Shown: positions 58,763 through 64,000 of the stretch, piece after piece
How positions within the stretch are numbered: the stretch's first letter is position 1
Layout: each line of letters opens with the position of its first letter
Assembly: GCF_026212465.1 (NCBI RefSeq)
Contig: NC_080051.1
Location: forward strand, 21,930,082 to 21,994,081
Direction of reading: 5' to 3'
Length of the DNA stretch: 64,000 bases
From: Amaranthus tricolor
Taxonomy: Eukaryota; Streptophyta; Magnoliopsida; Caryophyllales; Amaranthaceae
Notes under the pieces: model-generated
The model's input: only the letters and a program-made list of their open reading frames with translations
Told to the model about the DNA's origin: nothing
Databases searched by the model: none
Position numbers and translations under genes: made by a program

Positions 58763-59133
58763 TGTTAGAAATGTTTAGGTGGAAGTAGTAGTGGGTTACT
58801 TATTTTGTTTAATATTTGGAAAATAAATATTATGTGATGTTTAATTTGTATAAGAGGAAATGCTTTTGTGAAATGGTTTGGTTGTTATTAATTGGAAATG
58901 CTTTGCTTACGTATATCCATATTTATAGGTCTAGTATGTCGATTTGTGTAATGCACTAGAATTCTCTAGTTTTAACTAGTTGTAACTATAATCTAGATTA
59001 TTCTAAGATTATTTCTCCTAGATTTTCTTTTAGGTGATTATTAGTCATATCCTATATTTGTCTAGATATTTACATTACATATTTTCTTAGGAATAATCTA
59101 GATATAGATTTTTCAAGATTAATGTTTTTAACA
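58763..59133 (-). repeat. 5' LTR of the copia element
   Basis: Same sequence type as 54327-54707, about 93-94% alike by eye. It lacks about 10 bp of the other LTR near its internal end (around 59103). Confidence 0.9.
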
Positions 59134-60874
59134 ATGCAACCCTATAAAAAGCATGTATTGTTTGGATTAAACATAAGGAATGAACTAGTTCCAGTAAGAA
59201 GTGTTTATTGGCCGGAACGAGTCGAGTTAGGTAAAATAAAAAACTTTAGGGTTGGGCAGAGTCAACAGCCCATTTAACCTGCCTAGCTCGTTCCTATTAA
59301 TTTTTTTTAATTTCAATATAGCAATTATTTTTTTTTAATCTAATTATTATACTACATAATATCCGAAGCTTTTTATGTTGCTGATATTTGATTTGACTAC
59401 AACTGTAAAAGTCATTCATTCAAAATCCCAAGAGTAAAAGATTCTACTATTTTTAAACAATTTAACGGAACCAATCGTTTGATGAGACAATTCAAAATTT
59501 TAGCAAGAATATGGCAATCAAAAGATTGCAAATGTAAGCTTCTTATACTATCAAATAGAAGATTGAAATCTTTTTTCTAATGGTGTTAGTAAACATTTAG
59601 AGTTGCAATTGTAAAATACTTTATTTGTCAAGTGATAAGGGATCATTAACAATACTATTGGGAAATTTTCTGTCTAATATGAAGTCGACCGTTTAAAGCC
59701 TAATTTGACCCATTTATTTTCTGGACAGACTCGGTTTTTTAAAAATGCTGTTCATTTAAGACGAACTTGACCTTTAAAAAAGACAAAAACTTGGACGCGA
59801 TGGTCTCATATTGAGGCAGTCAACATGAGCCGCCTAAAACAAAAAATTGAAAAATAAAAATGGCCGGTCTCCCAGACTTTAAAGGAAAAAAAATTAATTT
59901 TTACATTAAAGGTATCAGGTTTGACTTTAAAGATATCAATTTCAACTTAAAGTAAACCTTAAATAGATCAATTAAAATAAAAAATTTTAATTTTAATTTT
60001 TGACCTATAAGTGATCAATTTTGACGTTGAACTAATCAATTTCTACCTAAATATGGTTTTGTTTTCACAATTTCAGAATAGAGGTAATAAAATGGTGTTA
60101 TTTTATGGATGATTTCAAACAACAAATAAATGGTCAATAATAATATTAATAATAGTGTTAAAAAACATTGCATAATACAAGTAATCTTATTCAATGCAAC
60201 ATGATGGTTATAATGGAACATAAGAGCATTGTACTTTTTAACCATCAATCAATAATAGTGATATCGTTCTTCCCTCAATAATTTCTGTTCATAATGGACT
60301 TGGAAATAAAATTCTAGACTTATAGGTGTAGTGTTTGCTTACCGGAGGAATTGTCGATTTAGAGTTATGTTTGCCAAATGATTCGGTACCGAATGCTCTT
60401 GGAAATGATCAAAAATTCATGACTGTTTTGTTATAAAATTTTCAATTTTGATCTAAAAATGATAAATTAAGAATTTAAAATGATCAATTAAAAATTTAAT
60501 TTTGACCTTAAAAATATTAGTTATAACTTAAAATAGATCAAATACTGAACGTATAATGGGACCGCCACTCCCAAAAATGGCTATTTTAAAAATGGGCTGT
60601 GTCCCAAAGGGTCCCGTCTCGTTGCACATCTCTAGTGCCAATATTACTATAATTAATGGCATTGGGCGTTAAGTTTCTAACACAAATCAAAATTTTTGAA
60701 ATGAAAACACAAAGCAATGCAAATATAAAAAACTCGTTAGCTTTATAATTACTATTGTCTTTTTCTCATTCATAAATCATTTATTTTACAACAAATTTGA
60801 AGGTGCTTGAACAGGTTGGGTGATTGTTTTTTTTTATTATTTTTTTTATATATATAAATTTTCAAAAATCATAA
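59134..60874. other. Intergenic region with GC-word remnants
   Basis: No gene recognised. GGCCGGAACGAGTCGAG at about 59210 and GGGTCCCGTCTCGTTGCAC at about 60615, followed by ATCTCTAG, look like ends of a decayed hAT element. A GAGACG-like remnant (GGTCTCATATTGAGGCAG) is at about 59801. Several GATCAATTTTGAC-type phrases recur between 59940 and 60540. Confidence 0.35.
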
Positions 60875-61156
60875 CACTACAAAAAAGGGGCAATTCCGAC
60901 TAACCAAAACAGTCGGAACTTAGTTGGTATAGCTCTATATCGACTGAATTCCTACTATTTTGGGGTAGTAGGATCAAAATGGTCGGAAATTCATTTTAGT
61001 AGGAAAACAATCGGATTTTTCAACTAACTTTTGTTAGTCGGAAATTCCGACTACCGAATTAGACGGAAACTAGTCCGTAAGCACTATTTCAGAATTTAAC
61101 CCAAAATAACAAGAAAAAGATTTTGAGTCGATAAGTTATTTTTTTTTTTTATAGTG
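60875..61156. mobile_element. Miniature CACTA (En/Spm) element with TAA TSD
   Basis: 282 bp starting CACTACAAAAAAGGGG and ending TTTTTTATAGTG, flanked by TAA on both sides (60872-60874 and 61157-61159). GTCGGAA/TTCCGAC words recur in both orientations from 60895 to 61075, the expected subterminal transposase-binding type of repeat. Confidence 0.85.
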
Positions 61157-61159
61157 TAA

Positions 61160-62333
<1,174 letters not shown>

Positions 62334-62470
62334 ATGAGTGATGATGAAATCCAATAATAAAAATATTTGAAATAAGAACCTTGATTTCAATAACAAAAAA
62401 GGTCAATATAGTGCAAGTTAGGATTACTATGTTATAAAACTAATATTTCTAAAAAATATTCTTAATTTAT

Positions 62471-62731
62471 ATTTTCTTCGTTCTTTTTATTCTTTTCTTT
62501 TACTTTTTGCATAGTTTAAAAGCAAATTTTAAACCTTAATATCTCTAAATACACATAATAAAAAATTATAAAAAATACATATTAAAAATATATACATTAA
62601 GACGAATTTAATGAGATCTCACATGGACATACTTTATCTTCTAAATATGTGTCAAAAACATTAATCTAATTTCTCTTTTTTTAAGGTAAAATATTCCAAA
62701 TAGAAAGAATATTAGAGAAAGGAGGAAGTAA
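62471..62731. mobile_element. Degenerate Stowaway-like MITE
   Basis: Left CTTCGTTCTTTTTATTC and right AGAGAAAGGAGGAAG are roughly inverse, and the interior has TTAATATCTCTAAATACA. It is similar in style to the element at 50788-51013. Confidence 0.4.
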
Positions 62732-63409
62732 TATGATAACAAAAATCTTTATACATAATTGACAAGAAAAAATCTTCCTTATTTTTCTTTTTTTAAGTAA
62801 CTTTCTTGTTTGAATTTACATAGGTTGAATATAGCAAAAGTAATACAAATTATTAACACATAAAATTTATTTTTAAAAATCGTCACTGAAAGACGATATG
62901 TCACGAGAGTAACTTATATTTTTTAAACTATATTTAATTTCATAGTTGTTACACGATTTTTATCAATATTAAGTGAATATAACAAGTTCCAAGGTTAGAA
63001 AAAAATATTACTAGTAAATTTTTATTTATAAAAATATAAAAATAAACATGTAAAGAAATGGAACAAACTGATCCTGCATAGTCTTATTGTTGTGTCTCCT
63101 GTTTAACTAACCAGAACAGCAAAGCTGCTGTGTCTTTGTTTCTAGAACGATATTAGGATTTATAAACGCCTAATAATTATCCATCCCACTAAACTAAAAG
63201 AACAAAAATAGGCTAAGAAATAACAAATCTTCAATTTAGGAAAAGGTAAGAATATACAAATGGTCTTATCATGTGAATAACTGCAAAAGATAACTTAATT
63301 GGATTGCAATTTATACTTCCCTACTTGTCTCCCCCACTCCACTCTCCAGCTAAGCATGCATTGTTCCTCTTCTTTTTTTACTATCTTCATTATTTTTACT
63401 TCGGTAATC

Positions 63410-63632
63410 TTAATAATTTTAAATTTTTAATAGAGTTTAATATAGAAATTAGAAAATAATTAATATTTTATATACCATAATTTTAACTCTCCAAGAAAAA
63501 AATACATAATAAAATAATAAAGTATAATTAAATGCTTAGTTTTCAAAGCAAAAAATAATATTAAATTATTTAAAATACCAGATTCTATCTTACATACAGC
63601 CCTAAGGATTGTATATATCATTTTCCTTTTTA
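63410..63632 (+). repeat. Dispersed AT-rich element, second copy of the BRX-promoter repeat
   Basis: Collinear with 20960-21225 in the same orientation (see that entry). The remaining DNA from 62732 to 64000 is AT-rich with no recognised gene. Confidence 0.55.
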
Positions 63633-64000
63633 CTTTTATCAAATAATTACTTTATTTAAGACAAGATAGGCTTAAGATAGGAGATGACTAGATGATAATC
63701 AATCTCAGTATTTCGGAAAACTTGCTTTAAGAGATAATACCCGATTCTCATTTTGATTCAATTATTATATTAACTTCTTTTAAATGAACCAAACTAATTT
63801 ATATATAAATATATATCTATGATAGAGGATATTTATATGTTTATCATGTAAAATATCATGCTTGATATTAATCAAATGAATATTTGAAAATTTGTTGGAT
63901 ATTTGTGTTTTTACTCATTAGATTTTAAAAAAATGTTTGCGGTTGCGATATGTGTATCATTGAGACTAATAACAGTGTACGATATTATAATGAATCTTTT

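Larger units (their letters stand above)
54327..59133 (-). mobile_element. Complete but inactive Ty1-copia LTR retrotransposon
   Basis: Two LTRs in direct orientation (54327-54707, 381 bp; 58763-59133, 371 bp), each bounded by TGTTA...TAACA, enclose gag and pol on the minus strand in copia order (protease, integrase, reverse transcriptase, RNase H). The LTRs differ at roughly 6-7% of sites by eye plus a 10-bp indel, so the insertion is not recent. The left flank ATATA and right flank ATGCA are only a weak 5-bp duplication. Confidence 0.92.

Overview
The window is nuclear DNA from a flowering plant, almost certainly a eudicot. It is AT-rich, its two intact genes are split by GT-AG introns, and the space between them is filled with plant-type transposons (Stowaway MITEs, Mutator-like, hAT, CACTA, PIF/Harbinger, Ty1-copia, TRIM and RTE-LINE remnants). 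The repeat flavour (GAGACG palindromic elements, CTCGACCGAG-bearing LTRs, MULEs with OTU and plant-mobile-domain cargo) reminds me of Caryophyllales such as beet, spinach or amaranth. That is an inference, not a measurement.

Host genes. (1) At the left edge, minus strand, is the N-terminus of a CC-NBS-LRR resistance protein that leaves the window at base 1. (2) At 21814-25966, plus strand, is a complete five-exon BREVIS RADIX-family gene (374 aa, two BRX domains, closest by eye to BRXL4). (3) At 28856-39143, plus strand, is a complete ten-exon gene for a GBF-interacting protein 1-like protein (823 aa). All exon joins were derived by hand and keep frame. No other intact host gene was recognised, and no tRNA, rRNA, miRNA precursor or CRISPR array was identified.

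Mobile-element layout. 0.9-10 kb: a long-TIR element, a 520-bp hAT with 8-bp target duplication, a 1-kb Pack-MULE-like element with 9-bp duplication, nested Stowaways and two GAGACG-family MITEs. 11.5-16.8 kb: a decayed autonomous MULE with long TIRs and CpG-rich subterminal repeats. It carries a transposase whose last exon is an OTU cysteine-protease domain, and a convergent plant-mobile-domain (MAIN-like) gene fragment. 16.9-20.7 kb: a second nested Stowaway pair, a solo LTR, GAGACG elements and a Tourist-like MITE. 40-52.8 kb: MITEs, TRIMs, long microsatellites, a 1.1-kb foldback and a second hAT. 54.3-59.1 kb: a complete but dead Ty1-copia element on the minus strand. 60.9-61.2 kb: a 282-bp miniature CACTA element.

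The most interesting object is the 5.3-kb MULE, which combines transposase, OTU protease and plant mobile domain inside one pair of TIRs. Next come the 1.1-kb foldback, the Pack-MULE-like element, and a dispersed element that sits in the BRX promoter and recurs 42 kb away. TE boundaries backed by a target-site duplication are firm; the others are approximate. Percent identities are by-eye estimates.
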